DNA of 64,000 nucleotides from Cristatella mucedo (Eukaryota > Bryozoa > Phylactolaemata > Cristatellidae): contig WPIO01000031.1 of the NCBI GenBank assembly GCA_009760855.2, forward strand, positions 3,802,501-3,866,500, read 5' to 3'. The position numbers and the translations under genes were made by a program. This document shows positions 25,501-40,500 of the stretch, piece after piece. Below the pieces are notes generated by a model. The model was not told where the DNA came from and made no database searches. It was given only the letters and a program-made list of their open reading frames with translations. Position 1 is the stretch's first letter. Each line of letters starts with the position of its first letter.

Positions 25501-28500
25501 GGACCTTAACCATTGCAATTCGGTGACAGTGATTCTCAGGCCAGATGAGAAGTTCTCAAGAGGACTTACTGATCGATAGTATCAAAAGCTGCCGAGAGAT
25601 CAAGAAAAACAACCATTGAGACTCTACGTAAGTGTGCATTCCTAAGTAGGTCGTTATACATCCGAAGCAATGCCGACTCTGTGGAGGGATTAGCTCTAAA
25701 ACCAGACCGAAACTTACTAGCAGGGTTTGGAAGTTTCAATATATGAGTTCAGCTGGTCTGCCGCGACTCGTTCCGGTGTCTTTTATAGGAACGGTTAGAA
25801 GGGAGATTTGTGAAGTTGCTTAAGTTCTCTTAGTCCCGTGTTGCTTTCTTGAGTAGCAGCCTGAGTACAGTCTTTTTGAAAGGTTGGTGGGACATGATGT
25901 TAGTTATGCGTGGCAGCAGCAAGATCAATGCATCGCAGAAGCAGGACAGTGGGAATAAAGTCCAAAGGACTAGTTTTCCTCTTTGATTGGGAAATGAACT
26001 TCAGGACAAGGTCACTAGTGACCTCCTTGAATGTAGACATTGCATTGCTGCATGCATTATAGGAATATGAATCTAGGGGGGATGCTGCCATCGAAGGGAG
26101 GAACTCCCTGTTCTTGTCCATCTTCTTGACAAAGAAGCTAGAAAAGCGATCAGCTACATCATCATAGGGATCACTAGGTTAGGAGCTGTTGTGAGCGCAG
26201 TTAAGGAGATATTTGATCGTCGACATCAGCATATTTGATTGCGCATCTGTGATTCAACAATGTTTTTATAAGAAGCTAGACTCGGTCTTGGCTAGGATTG
26301 ATTGGTACTATCTACAGTAGTCCTCGAGTGCCGGTCGATAGAGAGTTAGTTATGATACTTTGCATGTTTTTCAAGCTTCTGCTTAGTAGACCTGGCTAAT
26401 TTAATGTCTGTGGTAAACCAAAGGCCGTCTGTTTGAGGGGGCACAGTCTGCTTAGTCAGAGGTGCAAACTAATTGAGCATGTCAGCTACTGCCGTGGTGT
26501 AGCAATCTACCGATGATGACAGGTCGGAAGGGTTCTGTACAAATAACCTATTAATTTTATTGCCCACTCGGACATGGCTTTTGCTGTGGGTTGATTATAT
26601 GCCCATGCTTAGTCTGCGGTACATGCCAAATGTTGACTGTTACATATTTGCAGATTATGATAGTTTGTTACATAGACTGACATAAGTTACACCCAGCAGT
26701 TTCCTAATAGTAACAAACATAGCTTGCTGTGAGCATTTGAGATGATACTGCCGTTATGATGTTCAGCAACATATATTGCTAACTTTGGGCCTACTTAGAC
26801 AGGAAGACTACATCCAAATTATTCCTTGTATCTCTGACATCCCTTCTCGAGTTTTGCAACTCACACCTTGCTGGTCTACCAGGCTGTGCAATCAGGCACT
26901 TACAGCTTGTGCAAAACTCTGCAGCTAGACTTGTCTATCGTGAGCAGCGCAGTTGCCACATCACACCATTTCTCGCCGACATGCACTGGCTCCCAGTCAA
27001 GCAACGCATCGACTTCAAGGTTTTGTCACAGAGGTTCCTTCCTTCTTTAGCTCTAGCCTACCTATCATAACTACTCCTTGACCATGCTAATTATCGTACC
27101 AACAGCTTTTCTAAGGTTTTTAAGTTGTATCTCGTACAAATCTCAAATCCTATGGAGACCGACCCTTAGTTCGTAGGCTCTCAAAGCCTTTAACTCACTT
27201 CCGATCGACATCACGGCATCCTCCCAAGTTGACATTAAACAAGCGATAAATTTGGCGGGACTTTCCCTTGTGTGCTTATATATATGCTGACACTGTGAAT
27301 GCTTCCAGTAACCATGTTTTACATGTTGTGCATGTGCATGTTACCACTAACCAAATGTCAAGTGCCTCAAAAGAGATTAGGATCTCTGAGGGTATACAAA
27401 TATACTAATATTATGATTAATGTTGATTGCTTCTAAATAGCTGTTGCTTCTCCATGCTGTGTATACTCATGCACCCATCTGTTCGTCGACCCAAGTTAAA
27501 ACCCTCCTTTTGGGTGCTAAATGCAAGACTTATGACGATTATTATTAGTAGTAGCATTATTGTTATGCTAATATTATTGTTACCCATTTCTTAGTCTGAG
27601 TTCTATTCGAGGGAATTTTCATCCATATCTGAAACACCACAGCTTGTAAATTGACATGCTTTCTTTTTAGCCAAATGTTAATGTGCCTAGAAAGATATGT
27701 TGTTCTCTTAGGTTGCACAAAAGTTATTATTATTGTTATTTATGTTATTATTAGGCATCCGATAGATATGATCAAGAAGCTCGAGAGTGCAGGGCTGGGA
27801 TATCATGTGCATGCAGACAGCACGACAGACCGGTTCGGTAAGACCCTTGTTATCTGCAGCAGAACGATGATTTGTGTCAAAATGTTTTCTCCATTTGTAC
27901 TTGATATGTGCCTTCGAATGAGATTTTGAAGAGACGGTTTTTTTGCTATTTTAGTTTCCTTATCTAACAAAAATCCTGGGAATCTTAGCCTGCTGTTTTG
28001 ATTTCACGTTTTAATGCCGAACGCTCGGCAAAGAAGGAATACCCTAGCGCTTTCCAAGCGGCATAGCCAACTGCCAAGTGCCAGTTTGGTGCACTGCTTG
28101 GGAAATATGCAGGTTGCCTCGCATACAGCGTTTCAATATTCGTTACCTAGGGGTCGTGAGTTCGTTGACGTAATGTGGACCGAAATATCAAACACAAATC
28201 CTGGTTTCACTAAATTCTATTTGCATGCAAACAACGTCGCTGCATGTCTAATTTAATGTCCTCCCCACATACCATCCAAACACATGCCCGGATAAATGCA
28301 CGGACTTTGCTATTTACACATGGCAGTAGTACAGGGCGATAATACAGAAAAATAGCCAGCAGTTCCGGTTCAGGCTCCGAGTGGCTCAGCAGGTACTCAC
28401 AGTGCCCGGAATGCCACTCTGATGAAGAAGTACCTTCCTACCCTAAAAACGTTCCTCCTTACAGCACCAACTTGAGTTAGAACCACCAAATGCATGAGCG

Positions 28501-31500
28501 AATAAGCAATTGCCTGGCGTCAGCGGGACACTCCAAGAGCCATCCTCGTAACACCTGACTCCGGAACTCCTGCTGTCGTCAATAGATGGTGACGGTGCAT
28601 GCCCCTCTCCCTGCGTAGCAGAGGCTCAGACAAAGCAGGTTAGCTCCTGCATCGACTGCTAGAACGCTTCAACTCTGCTGACGCTTTGACTTCTGTTGGC
28701 ATCGTTCCCCCAATTTCTATACACTCTGCTCGTCTGCACACTTGTGCTACTGAAGCTTCACCTCTGAATAGGGTTTTAAGCCGCCATGCCCAACTTAAAA
28801 ACCAAAGTCCGTCAGTAGTGCCTCTGCCAATCTGTCAAAATAAGTCCTAATAAGTCCTAGACCTAAACTAAAAACCGTAAACTGGCCAAACTGCTTACCC
28901 GTGAAGCCATAAACCATCCTGCCATAAACTTTAAAGCTAAACCTAAATTGCGATTCTGCCAAATCACCCAGCAGTGCCTAGTCTAAAAAGCCTTGTCGTT
29001 GGTGATATGGTACTTTCTAGTTTTATATTACATCTCGGCCCGGTTATGGAACGAAACCTTGTTTCTGAAAACTATGTTTACTTATGCCTGATGAAACATT
29101 CTGATCCCATATCAATGTGAAGATGGTTATTTATTTTGTTCAATTCGATGAAGAAGAATCTGTTCCTGGTTGGTTTGTGATGCAGTAACCCAGCATAGTG
29201 ATAATGCGGTTGAATCTTTAAAGTTCATGGTTTGCATCTTACCCATTCCTAGATCTTATGCCAAATCCTGTGATGGTCAACTCTCTTCTAGCAATCTATA
29301 ATTCTACTCCCTATTCACATTGCCTTCCGAGGAGCCTTTGCCTTTTCCGAGTGAATTGTCTTTTGATATCATGAAATTGTGGATGTTGTCAATTGGCATA
29401 ATGGTGGCATAATTTTGTCGAGTGTGCCCCAGTTGACCTGCTTTTTCCTGAGTGCTTTGCTTAACTGAGCATGGTTAAATAAATACTTAAAAAGTAAAAA
29501 ATGGAGTGATTTAGTGCTACTAACATTGGATGGAAGGGGCACTAATTAGAGGCCGTTATTTTGTTTTGCTTTTGCATGTTTGTCGTAGAATGATAATGGT
29601 GTGCTTTTGCATAATAATAATAATAATAATAATATTGCACTTGATAAAGCGCCCTCAGAGAACTTAATCTCTTTCTAGGCGCTTTACATTTGCTGCAAAG
29701 TGATACGCAATAGAATAGTAAGTAAAATCATGCTTGAAAAACAAACAAAATGAACAATATGGTTAGGGGTGACATGCACAGGTCAGCATGCAAATGTGGT
29801 TAGTGGCAGCATGCACAGTGTCAGCACGCACAAGCACATCGAGGACGAATCACAGGGACTCACTAAATGCTGTCCTAAATAGGTGTGTTTTTAAGTTTCT
29901 TTTAAATGTGGTCAGGTCAGGGGATGTTCTGACGCAGGTCGGGAGGGAGTTCCAGGCTTTGGGAGCATACGAGCTAAATGCACGGTCTCCAAAGGATTTA
30001 AGGTTTGTACGAGGTATTTCTAGACTGTTGGATTCCGAAAAGCGGGTGGTATGATGCTTGGCCTGATGGGGTAGTATATCTGACAGATAGGCTGGAGCCA
30101 TAGAATGAAGGGACCTAAAAGTGAGCGACAAAACCTTGAAGTCAATCCGTTGCTTGACTGGTAACCAGTGCAGGTCGGCGAGAAGTGGAGTAATGTGGCA
30201 ACTGCGACGCTCACGACAGACAAGCCTAGCTGCAGAGTTTTGCACCAGCTGCAATCGCCTGATCGCACATGCTGGTAGGCCAGTAAGCAGTGAGTTGCAG
30301 AAGTCGAGACGAGATGTCACGAATGCATGGACCAACTTGGACGTGGTATCCTTATCTAAACAAGCCCGAACTTTAGCAATGTTATGAAGCTGAAAATAGG
30401 CTGATTTGACTGTGGAGCTGATGTGGTCGTCTAACGAGAGGTCGCTTTGGAATATGACACCTAGATTTCGAGCTGATGCAACTGGAGATATGCTGGCAGA
30501 GCCAATTTTGAAAGTCAGCCTTTCCAATTTCTGAATAACACTAGGTTTGCCCATAACTAGTAAGTTAGTTTTATCATCGTTTAGTTTTAGAAAATTTGCT
30601 GCCATCCATGATCGGATGTCATCAATGCATGCAGCAAGTGAGTTGAGAGAATTTGAGGTGCTCAAAGGCTGGGAGGGATCAAAGCAAAGGTACAACTGAG
30701 TGTCATCCGCATAGAAGTGAAAGCCTAGATTGTGCTTGGCAATCACACCAGCAAGAGGGAGAGTATAAACGGTGAAAAGGACCGGACCTAGCACAGAGCC
30801 CTGAGATACTCCATATTTTAGAGGTACTTCAGATGATCTTTGTCCATTCACGTCAACACTCTGGAGTCTCCCACTGAGATAGGACCTGAACCACTGCAGA
30901 GCAGTGCCAGTGATGCCCAGGCGAGATGAGAGGCGCTCTAGAAGTACTGCATACATGCCTAAGCAGAATTTCGTGCTTTTAATAAGCTTTTGGTTCTCTT
31001 AATTCGTGGTTTTATTATAAAGTTATGTATGTTGGCAACGTCTACAAGTGCATAGTACCAGAGATTATTAAGCACTTCTTGTCTCAGGAAATTTACCTTT
31101 TGGTGCACAACTGGCAAATAGCATTCCTGCTTATTTGTCATTTATTTTTTTGAACGAGCATGGCTACATTGATCTGAGTGCTGCTCTTGATTAGGTTTTA
31201 GACACGAGAATGATCTAAAGTCAAACGGCGAAATAAATGTTTGGTTGCATTTAAGGAATCTTGATAAGCAAGCAGCTATGATTCACTGTGATGATTTGCA
31301 ATATAATAGCTGGACTGTATTGTTCGATGGGATTGTGCTGTCATTCATAGTTGTCACATCTTTATGGTCTAACACGATACTTTTTTCTTCTTTCAATTTT
31401 CTACCTACGTGAAATTTTTAGAAAAAGTCTTGGTCCTAGTAGACTACTATACAAATTAATCATTTGTATATGATTTTTATTACTTTAGTTTGTCTAATGC

Positions 31501-34500
31501 AGTCGTAAATCGTATATGAAACAACTGATCTGCTAGATAGGGATCTCTCGCCCAGCTCCTGTTACTGTATTGTAATGTTGCCATACGTTTTCACGACTAT
31601 GAATTCGGAAATCTTTATATTTAGACCTCAGCACACTCGTGAGATTGACCATCAAGTACCGACTAGTCATGGGTTGTCATGTTTAAATGAGCTAAAAACT
31701 GTTGCCTCTTAACTCATTTAGTTGTTCCAAGGTAAATTACTAGTCTCCTGTTGGGTCCTTCACTGCTCAATTAAAAAGTATCTATGACCTATTTCAGAAG
31801 TTTTATTTTCGAGTATTTATGAACTACTTCAGGAGTTTTATTTTCATGTAGTTTGACATTCGCCAAGCAGCAGGTACACGTTACCATGCAGAACACCAAA
31901 GCCGGCTCAAAGACGTTTATTCACACGGACGTTGCAGCAGACCAGTACCCGACCGCCCGCCCGGCGTCCTCGACCTCACTGCCCGGGTCTTTGCCGCCCG
32001 TTACTTATATACCACTGCTATAAATCGCAATAGCCCATAATCAAACGACAGTATCATAATCTCAAGATAACACATTTCATAATAGTATCTCGTGCTGGTG
32101 TGCAGTGTACAACCCATAAAGCACCAGCATTCCGTTTTTTGCAGGCACAATTCCAATGCGACAGCTAGTTTACAGAGTGAGATCTCTTCCACTGGGTATG
32201 CTTCCACTTGTTTGGGATTTTGGACAGCTGCATCCACACATCGAAGAAAAGTATATAGTACAGATGATCCTAAAATATGTAAGTCTAACGGTTTGTTGTC
32301 AGGGTGATCATCAATTTTCTCGCTTGCGGTCTCACAATTATTACATAATTGCATCAATCCTTCATTACTTTATTAGGTGACTAGCCTGATTTGTACCACT
32401 GGAAGCACTTATGTTTCCTTGCATCAATAAATATCAGTTTATATAATGCATTTGTTGCTATCATTGTTGATATGAAACTGCACTGAAATTGCTTGCAAAA
32501 CATTAGATCTTTTCTGGTTGTGCAATTGCTCACAAACCACTGAACATTGTTTGTGGTCGTATTAGCCTTGCGGCCGCCTTGTGATTAAACCCATTCAAGA
32601 TCGTCGGTGCCTGATCTGATAACCATGCAGAATGGCACCATCCCACGGTTTGTTGAAGCCATTTGTTACTGGAATTCTTCAGTAGTTTTTCAGCTTCTTT
32701 TATTCAGCAATGAGTGCATATATGGTGACGTGAACATGCACAGGCTGTACAATCGGCACCACAATTTTCTCCTGACTACTGATATAATGCTTTTCAATGG
32801 CTTGTCTGCATCTTGGGAACCTTTGTGGATTACTGTTTTCCAGGTAACAAATGGAAAGCTACCAAACCGCCCTCGCTTAAAGGAAGCTATCGCCAAGGTT
32901 CTAGTGAAATGCCAAGAGTTCATGAGACTACAAAAGGTAAGCTTTGCTCTGAAAATTTGCTTAGCATCTGTCTAACTAAAATCAGAAGACCCTCAAGATA
33001 CGAGTATTTATGATGGATTCGTTTTAGTTATGGACAAGTTTATATTGTACACATTAATGTTCTTGCCAGTAAAGGCAACTGTTGTTTTACTCACATTATT
33101 TTACCACGACATTATGTCATTCTTACTTTGAGGGTCTCTGCTAATATCATATACAAAATAATCTACAGTGTATTTAAATATTATAATTTGTACACATTTA
33201 TACTATAATTAAACAATAAATCAGCAATGTCTGTGTTGAGAGTCTTAGCACACTGCTACCAGCAATTAGGAATCAATTCTTAAAGCATTTGACTTTTACT
33301 GTAGAAGCATTATAATGTATTCATTCGTTCGCTATCATGTCTACCAGCACAAGACTTTGCACATACCCGGAAAATAAACCCAAGCATAATTTTTTTCAGA
33401 ATTCTCGTAATATTAGCCCTATCCTAAAAATATACCCCATTAAGGAAAATGTGTGGCTAGATGGCTTCCTTCAGCGTTACGAACTCTTTGAGATGATTGA
33501 TGACCCTGTTTAAGTTGGTGTATGCTGAAGTTATCAATCTTGCGGTTGAATTCAAGTAATTGATTGACGGCATCAATTTTTCTAATTATGAACCCCCTAA
33601 TATGATTGCTATGGAATCTCAACCACGTTTGGTCAGAAGGGCTCATCATCAATCTACATTCCCCCGTTGCTAGCTCTGAAAGTGTAAGTGTTATCTCTAA
33701 TTTATCAGCTCATCATTATGGAAAGAAAGCCCGCCTCTAATCATTGCGAAGGCCGAGAAAAATATGGTTGAATCCATTTCGGGCATTTGTGTTCGTGCAA
33801 CCGAAAAAGTCTGATGCTTACAAACTAGTGCTGCCACATGATTTTGCCAGGTTGTCAAAGAGGTGTGGTTGTGAGGGACTCACCATGCTGAAGACACGAG
33901 TAACTTCCGTGCTGAGAGAAATTAGATCAAGTAATGTATCCCGCATGAATGACTGTCTGTCTCCGGACCTTTGATATTGCAAAAAAACGAGCCAATTAAG
34001 GATCTTTAGTGCATGGAAATCAATGAAAACGTTGAAAATATAATGGAAATGCAGAACAATCAGTGTGGAAGCTTCGTACAGCCTAGCATAGAAAAGGTCT
34101 TAACAAGGGTGAAGAAATCGTGTGTTACAATCTCCGAGAGATTTGTTGCCAATGCTCTACGAACTGGCTATAGACAAGAAGTGCACATTTAAGGAGACTT
34201 CTATTTTCTGGACTTGCAAGTAGAACCGTGATTCCACAGGAAATTGATTCTCAAGAAACTCAGACCTGACTTTGGGGTTATGGAGATTTATGACGACGTT
34301 TCAGAAGATGACATGACTTTATTTAAATAAATAAAAAAATTTACATGAAGAAATGTAAATTCTTATGAATTAATAAATGAATAAACGTATATTTTGGGAC
34401 AAGAAAAAATGACATTGCCTGAAAATATGACCTAATGAATTTTTAAGCAAACATTAGTGTAAGTAGCATTCTTATTTTCGGAAAAGTGTGGAATTTAGTG

Positions 34501-37500
34501 TAACCCTTTAGTGACCAATCGCTGCTACTTTTAAGAATTTTAACAACAGTCGACAATCGTTTTCACTATTTTGGTCTGTCTCCGGGAAATTTGCTGTTTC
34601 AAAATCATGAGTACTGCTCTTTTTTGCAGGATGAGTGCAGTTTTGTGAGCCTACGGGACATTGACCGAGTCTTGCTCATTATGTCTTGGTTCTATTCGAA
34701 ACGTGAGCTACTGTCAACGAACGTTCATGGAACGAAAGCAGGAGCCTTGGTAAGGCTTTAATTGCAGAATCATTAGAGAATGTTGAAAACTCCAAATTAC
34801 TTGAGAAAGCATTTAAACTTATTACCCTATTTAGCAATTGGTCATACTACAGCGCTGTTTAATACTCGGAGCATAACTTTCTTCATCGTTCTTCAGCTCG
34901 AAATCTAGGTGTAATGTTCCAAAGTGACCTCTCGTTAGACGACCACATCAGCTTCACCGTCAAATCTGCCTACTTTCAGCTACATAACATTGCTCAAATT
35001 CGGGCTTGTTTAGATAAGGATACCACGACTAAATTGGTCCGTGCATTTGTGACATCCCGACTTGATTTCTGTAACTCACTGCTTACTGGCCTACCGGCAT
35101 GTCAGGCGATCACAGCTTGTCTGTTGTGAACGTCGAAGTTGCCACATCACACCACTTCTCGTCGACCTGCACTGGCTACCAGTCAAGCAACGGATCGACT
35201 TCAAAGTTTTGTCGCTTACTTTTAGGTCGCTCCATTCTTTGGCTCCAGCCTATTTTTCAGATCTACTCCCCCATCAGGCCAAGCATCGTACCACCCGCTT
35301 TTCGGAATCCAACAGTTTACCAATACCTCGTACAAACCTCAAATCCTTTGGAGGCCGTGCATTTAGTTCGTATGCTCCCAAAGCCTGGAACTCCCTCCCG
35401 ACTTGTGTCAGAACATCCCCTAACTTGACCACATTTAAAAAAAACCTAAAACACCTATTTAGGACAGCATTTAGTGGGTCCCTGTGATTCGTCCTTGATG
35501 TGCTTATGTGTGCTGATACTGTGCATGCTGCCACTAACCACATTTGCATGCTGACCCTGTGCATGTCACCCCTAACCACGTTGTTCATGTTGTTTATCAA
35601 GCATGATATTACTCATGATTCAATCGCGTTTCCCTTTGCAGCAAATGCAAAGCGCCCAGGAAGAGATTGAGTTCTCTGAGGGTGCTTTATCATGTACATT
35701 ATTATTATTATTATCGTTGGATCTGTATTGCCAATGCGTAACTATCAGAGGTGGCAGATGTTGTTATTATTATCGTTGGATCTGTATTGCCAATGCGTAG
35801 CTATCAGAGGTGGCAGATGTTGTATGAAGAGGTAGACTATATCGTGTAGAGAAATGTGGAGATAGTGTAACGCCCCGTAAGCAAGAGTTTGGGCTACATC
35901 GTACATTGTATGCCGTACAGATGAACAGCGAGGCTGTTATGAGATACCAAGTTGTTCATAAGTGCTCCAAGCATGTAAGTCTCAATATCAGTATCAAGTA
36001 TCAGCATCAAGTCACAATAAGTTTGAGCTCACTGCATATCGCTATGCAGGAGTGGTCATGGGGAGCTCTCCCAGTGCTTTGTAGCTATACTCTGATCTAT
36101 TATGATGGGCAACATTTTCTTATTTGAGGTAGATAGAAAGAAAGAAATACTATGTGATTGAACAGCCTCTTTTGTATAGAGACAGAAGAGCCTTTAAGGC
36201 TATCACCGCTGCTTGCAGCAGCGATAAAGAATCACCCACCACAGGATTCGAACCCACGACCTCGGGGCCGAGGTCGCGAGAAGCAACCACCTTACCTAGT
36301 GAGCCATCACGGCTCGCAGTCAGCATGTCCTGTGCACACCCAATGACATAGCTGTGTACGGCTGCCTCGGGAAATTTGTGCTTGTGTGTGTGTACTTGTA
36401 GAGGATTGTTGTAGAAGATTAGTGCATTGTAGGGGATTATTGTACTAATGCTAGTATTCTCGAGAAACCCGTTTGGCTGTGATAGGTGGTCGTCCTACTT
36501 CAGTCTTCATTCAGCTCAAGGTTTAGGATGGATCGTCCTGCTAAAGACGGAGCAAAAGAAACCTGGAGTATATTGTTAGTGCTATTGTTACTGGCTCTGC
36601 ATAATTGCAGTGTCACTTTGTACCCGACAAAGTCGTGTGCAGAAGCTATACCTTTCGTTAGTAAAAGGTTCCAGTTGATCAATGATCAAGCTATGTATTA
36701 AGCCCTAATCATTTGGGTTCATAAGGGACTTCACCGTGTGAGAGGATATACGTATGCTATGTCAAATCAGGGACAGCATCTGAGCCTAAAAATGGCAGAG
36801 AGAGCCAAAAAATGGTATCCTTGAATCGATTCACTCGGCAACGTTTCACAGGAAGACAGCCTCAGCCTGTGCACCAACCAGACCACTGCTTGTCACCAAT
36901 TTCTTAGAATTTTCTAGTGAAATCTTTTAAAATATGTGCTGCTCAGGGAATAAAGGGCCATTCACTTATTAGTACTTTGAATACTTGGATATTTTGCGAC
37001 TTTGGAGACGTATCACAGCCATTTATGCTCTATCTCCCACAGAACAATAATGCCTGCATAAAAGTACAGCAACGCTCATAAAATAAATGTACCTGTCTTG
37101 CACAGTTGCCTTATTCACTATGCATATGTCAGATGGTATATGGTGATCAGATGGCTCGTTTAACTTCCGCTTTCCCTTCCTGCTTGTGCCATTCTCCTAT
37201 ACCGAACCAAAATATGCATTTATAAGATTTTTGCTGGTGGGGTGGTATTGCATGCATATGCACTGATAACTCGAACGCATTACTTTTGGGTATTAGTGGC
37301 TAAAAGCTTGGTGATTCTGAGCAGAGATGTTATCTGTTTTAATTTCATCTTACCAAGGGCTCTGCACGGCCTCGGCTCAGTGCTTTTATATGGTTTTATG
37401 ATTGTTTATGATTCCCTACTCTGTCATAAATGTTAACTGTGAACGTGGTGTTTCTAGGATCGGCCAAACGAGATGACTTGGAGTCTGGTACTGGCACTGG

Positions 37501-40500
37501 GAGCATGCTACCACGCTTGTCTTCAGCCAATGAAACGGCGCGATTTCCGCTGCACAATAAGCCAATATTTCGTAGAGCCTCTGGTGCTTGCCAAAGGCGA
37601 AAAGCAGATGCTAAGTGAAATTGACTTGTAAGCACTTGCACACTGTCGGCAGAGTTTTGTTGTGATGTAGTCTTCCCACAATTGTTTTGTTTCTGGACGT
37701 GCCATCCATCATAAACCAGAAATCTAGTTTCCAACACGAATTTCCGTGTTAGCCTGTTCAGCAGGCCGCTGTAAACTTGTATGGATGAGTTTCGATGAGT
37801 TCATGCAAATTCTCCCGCTGTTTATTTTCTGCTAAATTCTCTGTATTGACCTAGCTGCTACATCTTGCTGCTACGTCTGAGCAGGTATTGTTGATTCTTA
37901 CTATTTAGCCAGATCTCACAAATAATGCAAGGGTCCCAAGGGTTATTGGTGCTTGAGCATAGAAGAGCTATGTAGAGAGGTGGCAAATTCAAGGTTCCAT
38001 TCTTCGATTAAAGAATTATACAGGAGCTTAGTCAAGAATGTGATAACATCTGAACGTTTACTGGCAGGGCCCAGCTTTGTGTCACTGCCTATCTGGCCAG
38101 TCACATGTGCTGGTACCTACTCCGATCGTATGGGTATGGTTCCACAGTTTTTGTTCATGATCGTCACCTTTTTCCAACCATTTTATTAATCATGCCTGAC
38201 TGTATTGTTTCGTCACATGTCACCTTGCATAGGCATCACTAGCACTGCACTGTAATGGTTTAAGCCGTTTTTATCCCGGTAGGTTATTTCAGAGCAGAGT
38301 GGGGATGTCCTTCCAAGACGGTCATGCCCTAAGCCTTTAAAATGTGAGGCACTTTAGGGATATGTGAATGGCCTTTTTCATCACTTATATACTCTTCGTC
38401 TTGCCGATGTAGTTGACATGCACAATCTAGGTTTTCCTTTGCCGTGTAGATAATACACAGCTGTACCAGTGCTTTGATCTCTCCTGCCTTCTAGCATGCC
38501 GAACCCCCTCAACTCCCTTGGTGAATGTATGCAGTTCGTACTTAAATGGCTGCAAACTTTATCGAATTGAAAGACGATGAAGCTAACAGACTAGTAATAG
38601 GCGAACCTTGTGTTACTCCTAAATTTGAAACCATAACCCTTAAAAGTTGGCCTCGGCGAGTATCTCACTTGCAGCTTATGCAATTTTGGTGTCCTATTAC
38701 ATAGTAAACTTTCACTAGGTGACTGCACCAGCTACACATTCAGGTCTGCTTCCTTACTTTCAGTTACATGTCATTTCAAAAAAATCGGGGCCTGCTTAGA
38801 CAAGGGTACCACAGCTAAGCAGGTTTAAGCATTCGTGACATCCTGCCTAGACCTCTGTAAAGATTTTCACTTGCAGGTCTTTACGTCAGTGCAAATAGAT
38901 GCCTAGAGTTGGTGCAAAACTCGTCGGCTAGACTTGTCTGTCACGAACGCCACAGCTGCCACATAATACAATTTCTCACTTACCTACTCCTGGGGTCTCC
39001 ATCAAGTTGCGCATCGACTTCAAGATGATGGTGCTCACTTATAGGTTCCTTCATTCTCCTGGTCAGGCCCTACCCATCCGAAATACTCCCTAATCAATCT
39101 TTACATAATACCATCCACTGCTCTCACTCAAGTCGCTAAGTTGTGTGTCTAACAACCTCAAGTATTTAGGAGATTGCTCTCAGCTCGTCTGCTCCCAAAG
39201 CCTGTAACTCACATACCGACTGGTGCCACTACATCCCCTGACTTAACATTAAAAATGAAGCTAAAAACTAACACTTCGTTACATCTTTCAGTTTGTCCAT
39301 TTAAATTTATCCTTAATGTGCTTATGCAGGCTGACATTGTGATCGTATGACTTTTCACACTATCTTTCCAGCATTTGTTACTTGCCAAGAAAGAGATTTG
39401 GTTCTCGTAGGGTGGCCATAAATTTCGTAGTACTATTCTCAGCAAAGGCTTATCATAAGCTAGACACTTGTTTTTATTGTCAGTACACTCAGTCATATTT
39501 GAGCAAACCACTGGATGTAGGTACCATCCTTTGTTTCACGTGACATTCGGCCATTACTACGTCTGTTTCTAAAGTGGTTTTCTTGATAGTTTCTCACGTA
39601 TTGTGTAGCCACGACTGTTGTCACAGCTTGTGCTCACGTTAAGATTTGTCCTTTGATTTTATCCATTTATTTCTTAACATGCGCAGGTGCCAGTCACTGA
39701 TAATTAACTCCTTAAGACCGCACATCGCTAAGAACATAGCCTACAACCAAGCCCTGAAGGAAAATCTGTTCATGATGGTTGTATGCATGGAGCTACGAAT
39801 TCCTCTTTTCCTGGTCGGCAAGCCGGGAAGCAGCAAGTCGCTTGCCAAGGCCATTCTAGCCGATGCCATGCAAGGAGAGGCATCAAGCAGTCCACTGTTC
39901 AAGCGGCTCAAGCAGGTTAGAGTTAATTGCTTGAGTGCAAACACAGTCGTAACTCCTTTAGATTGCTAATGCGAGTAGTATTGCATTGTTGCTTTACTTT
40001 GTTGTAATCTCTACGTCGTTGTTAAGAGTATATGAGAAAACAGTGCCAACAGCTTTAGAAAATACCTGCCTGCTACCCGGCATGCTCTAAGGTGGCCGGG
40101 TGCATAAGCAGAATAAGCAACAGAATATTTTTCTGGTAAGTTTGCTTACTGGATTCCATAGGTTAACTTGAGTTGATTATGCTTTCTGATCGGGCAGCAA
40201 ATAAAGCTGTGATAAAATGCAGCCACTGCTTGGTAGATAAATTAAGCCACACGAGCTCTTGCAATATAAGGCACCCCTGGAGTGGCTGATACACAGAAGC
40301 CACTTCGGACAACATTTTTTTGTTCCTAGCTTCCGACTGTTTGCTGCTCACTCCTCTCGTGTTTCCTATGAAAGTGGTACACTTTTCTAAAAATAAATTA
40401 GAGGAACTTTGGATTTGTTCTTGGCCTTTGACAAATATTGACAAGCAAAATTATCTGGTTCTGTCCAGTAGTTAAGGTTCAACGTCTGGCCGAGGTCGTG

